Shown here piece after piece: positions 27,747 through 33,814 of a stretch of 33,814 nucleotides of DNA. The notes beneath the pieces are model-generated. The model searched no databases and was not told the DNA's origin. It was given only the letters and a program-made list of their open reading frames with translations. The stretch is from an uncultured Demequina sp. (lineage in GTDB: Bacteria; Actinomycetota; Actinomycetes; Actinomycetales; Demequinaceae), in contig NZ_CAJXJX010000011.1 in the NCBI RefSeq assembly GCF_913055775.1, positions 1 through 33,814 on the forward strand. The letters are read 5' to 3'. Position 1 is the first letter of the stretch. Every line of letters starts with the position of its first letter. Made by a program: the position numbers and the translations under genes.

Positions 27747-28409
27747 CTACGCGAGTCCGAGGGGCGGCTCGCCGGGGTCCTTGTCCTCGACGTCTGCGGC
27801 AGGGCCGCCGCCCTCGGGCACCGCTGAGACGTCCTGCGGTTCGCGGGCAGGTGTCAGCGTGAGCTGCACGAGCCCGTCGCCGTATCGGCGCACATCGACC
27901 ACCGTGATGTGGTGGCGCGCCTCGACTCCCGCGAACAGCGGGTGCCCGGCGCCCAGCAGCGTGGGGTGCAGGGTCACGATGAGCTCGTCGATGAGTCCGG
28001 CGTCGAGCGCCTGGCGGATGATGCTCCCGCCATCGACGTAGACGTCCTTGCCGCGCGCGGCCTCGCGCGCCTCCTCCACGAGGTTGTCGATGGGGGCCGA
28101 TGCGGCGGTCACGGTGGGCGCCTCGGGCTCCAGCGGCCGCGCAGTCGCCACGATCACGGGCACGTCACCGTAGGGCCACTCAATATCCATGCTGGCGACC
28201 ACGTCGTAGGTGCGCCGGCCCATGAGGATCGCACCCACATCGGCCATGAACTCGTCGTACCCGACCGCGTCCGGAGCGGTCGACGCCCACGGCGCGGCAG
28301 CCATCGGGGCCCACGCGGGGCGCGGCGCCTCGAGCCACGCGATGTCGTCGTGCGGCCCGGCGATGAAGCCATCGAGCGAACTGGCGATGTACACCCGTAC
28401 CCGTCCCAT
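27747..28409 (-). CDS. Dihydrofolate reductase/RibD C-terminal domain family protein
   Basis: A 220-residue protein with the RibD_C/DHFR-like fold: RVYIASSLDGFIAGPHDDI at the start, GAILMGRRTYDVV, and KDVYVDGGSIIRQALDAGLI followed by IVTLHPTLLGAGHPLF. These proteins are NADPH-dependent reductases of unknown substrate and are not the folate-pathway enzyme. The C-terminal 25 residues are Gly/Pro/Glu-rich. ATG 28409 has TAGCGT 7 nt upstream (leaderless type); GTG 28418 in the same frame would start within that element. It converges with dusB and is divergent from the Tat lipoprotein gene. Confidence 0.88.
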   Translation of the reverse strand: MGRVRVYIASSLDGFIAGPHDDIAWLEAPRPAWAPMAAAPWASTAPDAVGYDEFMADVGAILMGRRTYDVVASMDIEWPYGDVPVIVATARPLEPEAPTVTAASAPIDNLVEEAREAARGKDVYVDGGSIIRQALDAGLIDELIVTLHPTLLGAGHPLFAGVEARHHITVVDVRRYGDGLVQLTLTPAREPQDVSAVPEGGGPAADVEDKDPGEPPLGLA

Positions 28410-28416
28410 GCGCTTC

Positions 28417-28422
28417 ACGCTA
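28417..28422 (-). promoter_or_regulatory. Leaderless-type -10 (TAGCGT) of the DHFR-like gene
   Basis: Minus strand TAGCGT ends 7 nt before ATG 28409. It favours this ATG over the GTG at 28418. The rest of the 195-nt gap up to 28605 shows no ORF or clear hairpin. Confidence 0.4.
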
Positions 28423-28604
28423 CGCCGCGGCTCGGAGTCGCGCGCGGGAAGTGGACGTGTGCATCGGAGCTGCGTCCGTCACTCCCAGCAAACCCTCATG
28501 CGGTTCTCAGCGTGGTCCCAACTCCCTTGAGCAGGCTGGTCATCACCTCGCACCGCGACTGCGGCGCGACTCATGATTCGAACGAACCTTAGGGAGGCAG
28601 TCCC

Positions 28605-29651
28605 ATGTCCCGCGTACCCGAACCTGACCAGACCCCCGCTGGCCCGTCCTACGAGGGCCGGCTCCTGGACCACCCGGACGAGCCGATCGTCGACCAGGGA
28701 GCCGCCTTCGACATCCGCACCGCGATCAGTCGGCGCAGCGTCGTGGGGCTCGTGGGAGCAGGCGTGGGCGTGGCGGCACTCGCCGCGTGCACGCCGACGT
28801 CGTCGAGTGGCACCTCCACCGCGACGGGGTCCGCCGGATCCAGCGCCGACGTCGACCTGCCCAGCGGCGAGATTCCCGATGAGACCGCCGGACCCTACCC
28901 GGGCGACGGGTCCAACGGGCCCGATGTGCTCGAGGAGTCGGGGGTGGTTCGTCAGGACCTCACGACCTCGATCGACGGGGGAGATGCCGTGGCCGGCGTC
29001 CCGCTGACCTTCGCGTTCACCATCACCGACATGGTCAACGACGACGCCCCCATGGTGGGTGCCGCCGTCTACGCGTGGCACTGCGATGCTCAGGGGCTGT
29101 ACTCGATGTACTCCGAGGGCGTCGAGGACCAGACCTGGCTCCGTGGAGTTCAGGTCACCGACCAGGACGGACGCGTCGAGTTCACCTCGATCATGCCGGG
29201 CTGCTACACCGGCAGGTGGACGCACATCCACTTCGAGGTCTACCCCGACGTGGACGCGATCACCGACGCCGCGAACGCGATCGCAACCTCGCAGATGGCC
29301 TTCCCCGAGGACGTCCTCGACGGCGTCTACGAGCTCGCCGACTATGACGGCTCCGCGGCGAACCTGTCGCAGATCACGCTTGACTCGGACAACGTATTCG
29401 GCGAAGACGGCGGGGAACTGCAGATGGCGGCCATCTCAGGCGACGTCTCATCGGGCTACGTCGCGTCGCTCGTCGTTCGCGTCGACACCAGCACCGAGCC
29501 CGCGGGCGGCGACGCCCCGGGCGTCGGCGGCGGCGAGGGCGGCGAAGGCGGCGCGCCTGGCGGCGAGGGCGGCGAAGGCGGCGCGCCTGGCGGTGGTGAG
29601 CCCCCGTTCGGCGACATGCCCGAGCGTCCCGACGCGGAGTCGGATTCCTGA
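28605..29651 (+). CDS. Tat-exported intradiol dioxygenase-like lipoprotein
   Basis: A 348-residue protein. A long n-region (1-41) precedes the twin-arginine motif SRRSVVG (42-48), a hydrophobic stretch and the lipobox LAAC with Cys62, so a Tat-dependent lipoprotein is predicted. The folded part matches intradiol ring-cleavage dioxygenases: AWHCDAQGLYS and PGCYTGRWTHIHFEVY. The four iron ligands are present (Y166, Y201, H207, H209). The tail (about 303-340) is Gly/Glu/Pro low-complexity with a perfect 30-nt tandem repeat. Aromatic substrate and true activity are unknown. GGGAGG lies upstream of ATG 28605. tatA begins 42 nt downstream, and a cofactor-loaded protein would need that machinery. 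Confidence 0.88.
   Translation: MSRVPEPDQTPAGPSYEGRLLDHPDEPIVDQGAAFDIRTAISRRSVVGLVGAGVGVAALAACTPTSSSGTSTATGSAGSSADVDLPSGEIPDETAGPYPGDGSNGPDVLEESGVVRQDLTTSIDGGDAVAGVPLTFAFTITDMVNDDAPMVGAAVYAWHCDAQGLYSMYSEGVEDQTWLRGVQVTDQDGRVEFTSIMPGCYTGRWTHIHFEVYPDVDAITDAANAIATSQMAFPEDVLDGVYELADYDGSAANLSQITLDSDNVFGEDGGELQMAAISGDVSSGYVASLVVRVDTSTEPAGGDAPGVGGGEGGEGGAPGGEGGEGGAPGGGEPPFGDMPERPDAESDS
29532..29591 (+). repeat. Perfect 30-nt tandem duplication in the dioxygenase tail
   Basis: Two identical 30-nt units, 29532-29561 and 29562-29591, each encoding GEGGEGGAPG. In-frame, so length variation would keep the reading frame. Confidence 0.85.
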
Positions 29652-29693
29652 CCCCTCGCACCCATCTCACGACTCACACCAAGGAGAACCATC

Positions 29694-29933
29694 ATGTTGC
29701 AGAACCTCACCGGGTGGCACGCCATCCTCATCCTCGTCGTCGTCCTGCTGGTCTTCGGGGCCTCGAAGCTGCCTGCCCTCGCCAAGAGCGTGGGGCAGTC
29801 CGTCAAGATCCTGAAGGACGAGGTGGCGGATGACTCCGCAGCGCCGCGGACCGTCGATGCCGAGCCTGTGGCCTCCGAACGACCACGTTCGACCACGGGC
29901 TCGGCCGCCCCGACGCAGCACGCAGCGTCGTGA
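29694..29933 (+). CDS. tatA: Sec-independent translocase component TatA
   Basis: A 79-residue protein: one N-terminal membrane helix (about 8-22), the FG hinge (21-22), then the amphipathic helix SKLPALAKSVGQSVKILK and a hydrophilic tail. TatA forms the pore or membrane-weakening element of the Tat system. AAGGAG lies 8 nt before ATG 29694. The stop overlaps the tatC start (GTGA). Confidence 0.93.
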   Translation: MLQNLTGWHAILILVVVLLVFGASKLPALAKSVGQSVKILKDEVADDSAAPRTVDAEPVASERPRSTTGSAAPTQHAAS

Positions 29934-30712
29934 CCGCCACCGCCACCTCCGCGCGGGCGCGCATGCCGCTCGCGGATCATCTCCGCGAGGCCCGCAATCG
30001 CGGGATCCGCGCGGCGGTGGCGGTGCTCGCGGCCATGGCCGTGGGCTACGTCCTGGCCGACCCGATCCTGAGCGCCCTGCGTGAGCCGGTGCTGGCGATC
30101 GCCGATTCCCGCGACGCAAGCCTCAACTACGACTCCGTCACAGGGGCCTTCGACCTCAAGCTCAGGATCGCGGTGTTCGCCGGCATCATCCTGTCGAGTC
30201 CCGTGTGGCTGTACCAACTGTTCGCGTTCATCACTCCGGGTCTGACGCGCAAGGAGAAGCGCTACACGTTCGGTTTCGTCGCCGCGGCCGTGCCGCTGTT
30301 CCTCGCAGGATGTGCGGTGGGCTTCTGGATCTTCCCTCACATGGTCGAACTCCTGACGTCCTTCGCCTCGACCGAGGACTCCACCATCCTCCAGGCAACC
30401 TACTACGTGGACTTCGTGACCCGGATGGTGGTGGCGGTGGGCTTCGTCTTCGTGCTCCCGGTGCTGATCGTCATGCTCAATCTCTTGGGGGTCCTGCCTG
30501 CGCGCACGATTCTTGCGCAGTGGAGGGTGTCGGTCGTCGCGATCGTGGTCTTCAGCGCGCTGGTGACGCCGGCCGCGGACGCGATGTCGATGATCGTCGT
30601 CGCCGGCGCGATGACCGCGCTGTTCTTCGCCGCGTACGTGATCGCGGTTGTCCATGACCGCCGTGCGGCGCGTCGCGCTCTCGCCGGCACCCTCGCCGGC
30701 ATCTCCGACTGA
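29930..30712 (+). CDS. tatC: Sec-independent translocase component TatC
   Basis: A 260-residue polytopic protein with six predicted membrane helices. The TatC signatures are present: MPLADHLREARNR at the N-terminus, PVWLYQLFAFITPGLTRKEK between helices 2 and 3, and ALVTPAADAMSMI near helix 5. It is the receptor for twin-arginine signals. GTG 29930 overlaps tatA by 4 nt. tatB follows after 11 nt. Confidence 0.95.
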   Translation: MTATATSARARMPLADHLREARNRGIRAAVAVLAAMAVGYVLADPILSALREPVLAIADSRDASLNYDSVTGAFDLKLRIAVFAGIILSSPVWLYQLFAFITPGLTRKEKRYTFGFVAAAVPLFLAGCAVGFWIFPHMVELLTSFASTEDSTILQATYYVDFVTRMVVAVGFVFVLPVLIVMLNLLGVLPARTILAQWRVSVVAIVVFSALVTPAADAMSMIVVAGAMTALFFAAYVIAVVHDRRAARRALAGTLAGISD

Positions 30713-30723
30713 GGGAGGAAGTC

Positions 30724-31308
30724 ATGCTCGGTCTATCCCTGGACAAGGTCCTCATCGTGCTGGTCGCCGCTGCGGTCATCATCGGCCCTACCCGGCTCCC
30801 GCACTATGCCCACCAGCTTGCCGAGTGGACACGCCGCACACGCGACGCGCTCGAGTCGATGCGCGTGCGCGCCGAGCGCGAGGGCGGGGTGCGTTTGCGG
30901 GCGGACGAGTGGCGGACGCTCGATCCGCGACGCTACGACCCGCGGACCATCATCCGCGATGCGCTCGACGCATCGCCGTCCCACCCAGGCGGCCCGCCAC
31001 AGGTCGTCGTGAGCCCAGGGCGACCTGGCGTGCAGGCTCGACAGGAGTCGGATGCACACACCTGCCCGGCATGCGGAGGTGATCAGAGCGGGGTGGACGC
31101 GGAGCTGGCCGCCGTGGAGCCCGCACCGGAGGTGGCGGATCTCGAGGTGGCGGATCTCGAGGTGGCGGATCCCGAGGTGGCGGCGCCCGCGCGGCCTCGC
31201 CGTCAGCGCTGGGTGGTGGTGGGTGGCAGTTCGGGACACCCGATCAGGCGCTTGGTGGATGTCGAGGACGACGATGCGGAGCTGAACGCCGCGGCAACGC
31301 GAGGGTGA
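30724..31308 (+). CDS. tatB: Sec-independent translocase component TatB-like protein
   Basis: A 194-residue protein: N-terminal helix LSLDKVLIVLVAAAVIIGPT, then LPHYAHQLAEWTRRTRDALE, the amphipathic helix of TatB. The rest is hydrophilic, with CPAC (about 114-117) and a run of EVADL repeats. Position after tatC and the longer tail favour TatB over TatA. GAGGGAGGA precedes ATG 30724. Confidence 0.87.
   Translation: MLGLSLDKVLIVLVAAAVIIGPTRLPHYAHQLAEWTRRTRDALESMRVRAEREGGVRLRADEWRTLDPRRYDPRTIIRDALDASPSHPGGPPQVVVSPGRPGVQARQESDAHTCPACGGDQSGVDAELAAVEPAPEVADLEVADLEVADPEVAAPARPRRQRWVVVGGSSGHPIRRLVDVEDDDAELNAAATRG
31129..31183 (+). repeat. 15-nt tandem repeat in tatB
   Basis: GAGGTGGCGGATCTC occurs at 31129-31143 and 31144-31158, GAGGTGGCGGATCCC at 31159-31173, then a partial unit to 31183. 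It encodes EVADL, EVADL, EVADP, EV. Confidence 0.85.
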
Positions 31309-31364
31309 CGTGAGCCTCCATCGGCGCTGCATCTTCCACGCAATCTCGCCCAGATGTTCAGTGA

Positions 31365-31406
31365 TCCGGGCCCGTGCGGACGATCGACACGGATCGAGAG
31401 CCCGGA
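31365..31406 (+). terminator. Possible hairpin after the tat operon
   Basis: TCCGGGC (31365-31371) pairs with GCCCGGA (31400-31406), and inside it CCGTG (31372-31376) with CACGG (31388-31392), with a 7-nt bulge. Weak evidence. Confidence 0.3.
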
Positions 31407-31474
31407 CACCAGTGAGCCGTGCACGCGCGACACGCGCCCAGGCGCGCTGGGGGCGCCGCTCCCAGCCCTCCGGC

Positions 31475-31480
31475 TAGCAT
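31475..31480 (+). promoter_or_regulatory. Leaderless-type -10 (TAGCAT) for dgt
   Basis: TAGCAT ends 6 nt before GTG 31487. No ribosome binding site is seen. Confidence 0.4.
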
Positions 31481-31486
31481 CGAGAC

Positions 31487-32752
31487 GTGAACGCCCTGCC
31501 ACCTGGCTATTCCGAGCCGGACGTCGAGCGCTGGATCGCCGAGCCCCCCAAGGCCGCCCAGCGCACGCCGTTCGAGCGCGACCGCGCGCGCATCGTGCAT
31601 TCGAGCGCGCTGCGCCGGCTGGGTGCCAAGACCCAGGTGCTGGGCCTCGGGTCGGGCGACTTTGTCCGGACCCGGCTCACGCATTCGCTCGAGGTGGCGC
31701 AGGTGGGCCGCGAACTCGGCAAGGCGCTCGGGTGCTCGCCCGACATCGTGGATGCGGCGTGTCTCGCGCATGATCTGGGACACCCTCCCTTCGGGCACAA
31801 CGGCGAGCGGGCACTCGACAAGGTCGCCAAGGACATCGGCGGCTTCGAGGGCAATGCTCAGACGCTGCGACTCGTCACGCGCCTCGAGCCCAAGTCCGTG
31901 GATCCGGCGACGGGCCGCTCCGTTGGCCTGAACCTCACCAGAGCGAGCCTGGACGCGGTGGTCAAGTACCCGTGGCGTGAGCCGGCCGCGCCACTACGCC
32001 CTGACGGCACGCCCACCCGCAAGTTCGGCGTCTACGAGGACGATCTGCCGGTGTTCGAGTGGCTCCGCGAGGGATCGGTGGGCACCCACCAGAGCTTCGA
32101 GGCGCAGGTGATGGACGTCGCGGACGACATCTCGTACTCGGTGCACGACGTCGAGGACTCGATCGTCTACCGCGCGGTCAAGCTGTCCGTGCTGCGCGAC
32201 CCTGGCCAGGCGAGGGCCGTTGTCGAGCACGCTCGCGAGTGGTACGGCGGCGCGACCGATGACGACGCGCTGCTCGCGGCCCTCGAGCGGCTGCGCACTT
32301 TCCAGTGGTGGGCCGAGGACTACGACGGCACTCGCGAGTCGCTCGCTGCGCTCAAGGACATGACCAGCCAACTCATCGGCCGCTTCGCGCAGGGCATCTT
32401 CGACGCGACGCGGGCACAGCACGGCGACGGTCCGCTGACCCGCCACCATGCGTCCCTGGTGGTGCCTCAGGACACCCTCGACGAGATCATGATCCTCAAG
32501 GGCATCGCGGTGCACTTCCTCATGGCTCCGCGGGAGACGAGCCCGACCTACGGCAAGCAGCGCCGCGTGCTTCGCGAGCTGGTCGCGGCGCTGGCAGACA
32601 GGGGAGCGGACGCGATGGAGCCGCAGTTCGCGGTCGACTATCGAGCGGCCTCAGGAGATGCCGAACGGCTGCGCGTCGCGGTGGACCAGGTCGCGTCGCT
32701 CACGGACACGTCTGCGTACAACTGGCACCACAAGTACTGCGGGCAGGCGTAG
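31487..32752 (+). CDS. dgt: Deoxyguanosinetriphosphate triphosphohydrolase-like protein (Dgt)
   Basis: A 421-residue HD-superfamily enzyme that removes triphosphate from dNTPs. The metal site is H66 (THSLE), H95-D96 (AHDLGHPPFGHNGE) and a later Asp in VADDISYSVHDVEDS (around 204-218). The N-terminus has RIVHSSALRRLGAKTQV, typical of the family. The family includes dGTP-specific and broad dNTPases; specificity is not decided. The gene is commonly found just before dnaG in actinobacteria, which may lie downstream of this window. Confidence 0.94.
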   Translation: MNALPPGYSEPDVERWIAEPPKAAQRTPFERDRARIVHSSALRRLGAKTQVLGLGSGDFVRTRLTHSLEVAQVGRELGKALGCSPDIVDAACLAHDLGHPPFGHNGERALDKVAKDIGGFEGNAQTLRLVTRLEPKSVDPATGRSVGLNLTRASLDAVVKYPWREPAAPLRPDGTPTRKFGVYEDDLPVFEWLREGSVGTHQSFEAQVMDVADDISYSVHDVEDSIVYRAVKLSVLRDPGQARAVVEHAREWYGGATDDDALLAALERLRTFQWWAEDYDGTRESLAALKDMTSQLIGRFAQGIFDATRAQHGDGPLTRHHASLVVPQDTLDEIMILKGIAVHFLMAPRETSPTYGKQRRVLRELVAALADRGADAMEPQFAVDYRAASGDAERLRVAVDQVASLTDTSAYNWHHKYCGQA

Positions 32753-32756
32753 GCGG

Positions 32757-33161
32757 TCAGGCCGTCGGTGCGCTCACGGCGTCATCCGGGGCGCGGCGCC
32801 CGCCGCGCAGCAGCACCACGAGTGCGATCACCGGCAGCGCGAGCGGCACCCATCCGTAGGCCGAGCCGTAGCCGGTCCACACCGTCTCGTCGGGCCACAG
32901 TTCCGGCGCCGCGTAGCCCAGCGTCCCCACCACCAGCACGCCCACGAGCTCGACCGCGGTTCCCACGATCGCGACGCGCCGCCAGCCGCGCCACAGCGCC
33001 ACCGCGATGAGGACGTAGAGCAGGGCCGATGCGCCCGACACCAGGTAGGGAAGCGGCGCGTCCGCGAGCTTGGTGGTGATCTGCACCACGGAGCGCCCGG
33101 TCGCGGCGAGGCCGAGCACCGCGTACGCGGCGATGAGCAGGATGCGTCCGATCGCGTTCAT
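32757..33161 (-). CDS. Four-span membrane protein of unknown function
   Basis: A 134-residue protein with hydrophobic segments at about 3-22, 40-57, 64-83 and 103-120. The third and fourth are joined by a short aromatic-rich loop (ELWPDETVWTGYGSAYGW). ATG 33161 overlaps the stop of the upstream gene (ATGA at 33161-33158). It converges on dgt with a 4-nt gap. No family recognised. Confidence 0.75.
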   Translation of the reverse strand: MNAIGRILLIAAYAVLGLAATGRSVVQITTKLADAPLPYLVSGASALLYVLIAVALWRGWRRVAIVGTAVELVGVLVVGTLGYAAPELWPDETVWTGYGSAYGWVPLALPVIALVVLLRGGRRAPDDAVSAPTA

Positions 33162-33577
33162 GCGGCTCCCAGGATGACGGCGATGCGCCAGGCGAGCACC
33201 GCGGCGGCGATGCCGACGATCACCGCGGCCCCGCCGTCCACGCGCGCGATCTGGTCCGGCTGCAGGACGGGGCGGTTGGGGTCGGGATCCGCGGCAGCCG
33301 CGTCTGGTGCGCCGAGGCGCCCGATGCCCATGAGGGGCAGGATCACGATGGTCGCCAGCAGGTAGCCGATGGTCAGCACCAGTCCCGCGTCATTGCCGCT
33401 GAGCAGCAGCACCACCACGGCAATGGCCTGAACGCCCGTCGCGCTCCACAGTGCGGTCACCGCCCACTCGAGGACCCGGTGCGCGCGAATCCACGCCATC
33501 GTCACGCCGCCGAGCACGACGACGAGCGCGCTCACCACCAGCACCGCGGGGTAGATCCCCGCGCTGTAGATCCCCAT
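33158..33577 (-). CDS. Membrane protein of unknown function, coupled to its neighbour
   Basis: A 139-residue protein with four hydrophobic segments (about 8-30, 38-60, 65-85, 115-137). The third and fourth are separated by a polar stretch with DPDPNRPVLQPDQIARVDGG. It starts 24 nt after the next gene's stop and ends overlapping the downstream gene by 4 nt. Similar size and membrane layout to its partner suggest a two-component membrane assembly, but no family is recognised. Confidence 0.75.
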   Translation of the reverse strand: MGIYSAGIYPAVLVVSALVVVLGGVTMAWIRAHRVLEWAVTALWSATGVQAIAVVVLLLSGNDAGLVLTIGYLLATIVILPLMGIGRLGAPDAAAADPDPNRPVLQPDQIARVDGGAAVIVGIAAAVLAWRIAVILGAA

Positions 33578-33601
33578 GCAGGAACTCTCGCTTCGCGGCT
33601 G

Positions 33602-33814
33602 CTACTGCTGCTGCGCCTGCTTCACCCGCATCGGCAGGCGCGAGACCTCTTCGCCGTCGATCGAGATGACCCAGGAGAACATGCCCGCCTCGGCGAAGCG
33701 CAGGCCGTCGATAGTGAAGGCGAAGCACGCGACCTGCTCGTCGCCGTCGGCCAGCTGCGGCGGGCGGCCCAGCGTGAACTCGCCGCCCATGGCGCGGACC
33801 GGCTGCGGCTTGCC
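33602..33814 (-). CDS. C-terminal part of an uncharacterised small protein (5' end outside window)
   Basis: The minus-strand frame is open to the right edge (70 codons) and starts inside the window with GKPQPVRAMGGEFTLGRPP. The body ACFAFTIDGLRFAEAGMFSW and VISIDGEEVSRLPMRV looks like beta strands and turns, reminiscent of small conserved actinobacterial proteins of the DUF6941 type, an impression only. The ATG at 33790 is internal in a longer frame, so the real start is probably beyond the window. The last codons encode QAQQQ. Confidence 0.6.
   Translation of the reverse strand, partial: GKPQPVRAMGGEFTLGRPPQLADGDEQVACFAFTIDGLRFAEAGMFSWVISIDGEEVSRLPMRVKQAQQQ

Noticed and set aside
31309-31486. 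A tRNA or small RNA gene between tatB and dgt
   Set aside because: No cloverleaf or promoter pair is found; only a weak hairpin and the dgt -10 element are visible.

Overview
The window is a GC-rich stretch of chromosome from a high-GC Gram-positive bacterium. It is most likely a member of Actinomycetota, order Micrococcales (a Demequinaceae/Cellulomonadaceae-like lineage is my guess, not proven). Evidence: many GTG starts, the order lepA-hemW, then hrcA-dnaJ-rsmE-HIT-phoH-ybeY-corC-era, leuA, recO-uppS, zur, glyS-dusB-dgt, a Zur-controlled set of cysteine-poor ribosomal proteins, an actinobacterial-size LeuA, and many apparently leaderless promoters (TANNNT or GACAAT 6-8 nt before the start codon). 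Nothing looks like a prophage, an insertion sequence or a CRISPR array; this is core chromosome.

Layout. Bases 1-1110 (minus) hold the 5' part of a PAS-GGDEF-EAL cyclic-di-GMP enzyme, divergent from lepA-hemW (1244-4296). Three tandem DUF4870-type membrane proteins follow on the minus strand (4315-5652). A CIRCE operator (5701-5727) opens a long plus-strand operon, hrcA-dnaJ-rsmE-HIT-phoH-ybeY-corC-era (5741-12736). Next come a previously easy-to-miss 48-residue membrane protein (12956-13102, minus) with a palindromic operator, and a leu leader peptide with a candidate attenuator in front of leuA and a GNAT acetyltransferase (13288-15595). recO and uppS follow (15838-17365).

The zinc island runs from 17362 to 23750. 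On the minus strand, znuA-znuC-znuB-zur and a VTT/DedA-like membrane protein form a tightly overlapped operon. A COG0523-family protein that has lost its GTP-binding loops (21051-22133, minus) is divergent from rpmB-rpmG-rpsN-rpmE-rpmJ-rpmF, six zinc-free ribosomal protein paralogs, with an HU gene at the end. Two Zur boxes matching the same 15-base pattern (21034-21048, 22155-22169) sit inside the promoters, so zinc shortage should switch on uptake and swap zinc-binding ribosomal proteins for zinc-free ones together.

The last third holds glyS, a YibE/F-like membrane protein, dusB, a RibD/DHFR-like reductase, a Tat-exported intradiol-dioxygenase-like lipoprotein directly followed by tatA-tatC-tatB, dgt, two overlapping small membrane proteins and the 3' end of one more gene leaving the window.

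Most noteworthy: the pseudo-GTPase in the Zur regulon, HU at the end of the zinc-sparing ribosomal operon behind a GNRA-looped hairpin, the small membrane ORF with its operator, the leu leader with alternative RNA pairings, the pairing of a Tat substrate with the Tat translocase genes, and a perfect FliA/WhiG-type -10 element before the c-di-GMP gene.
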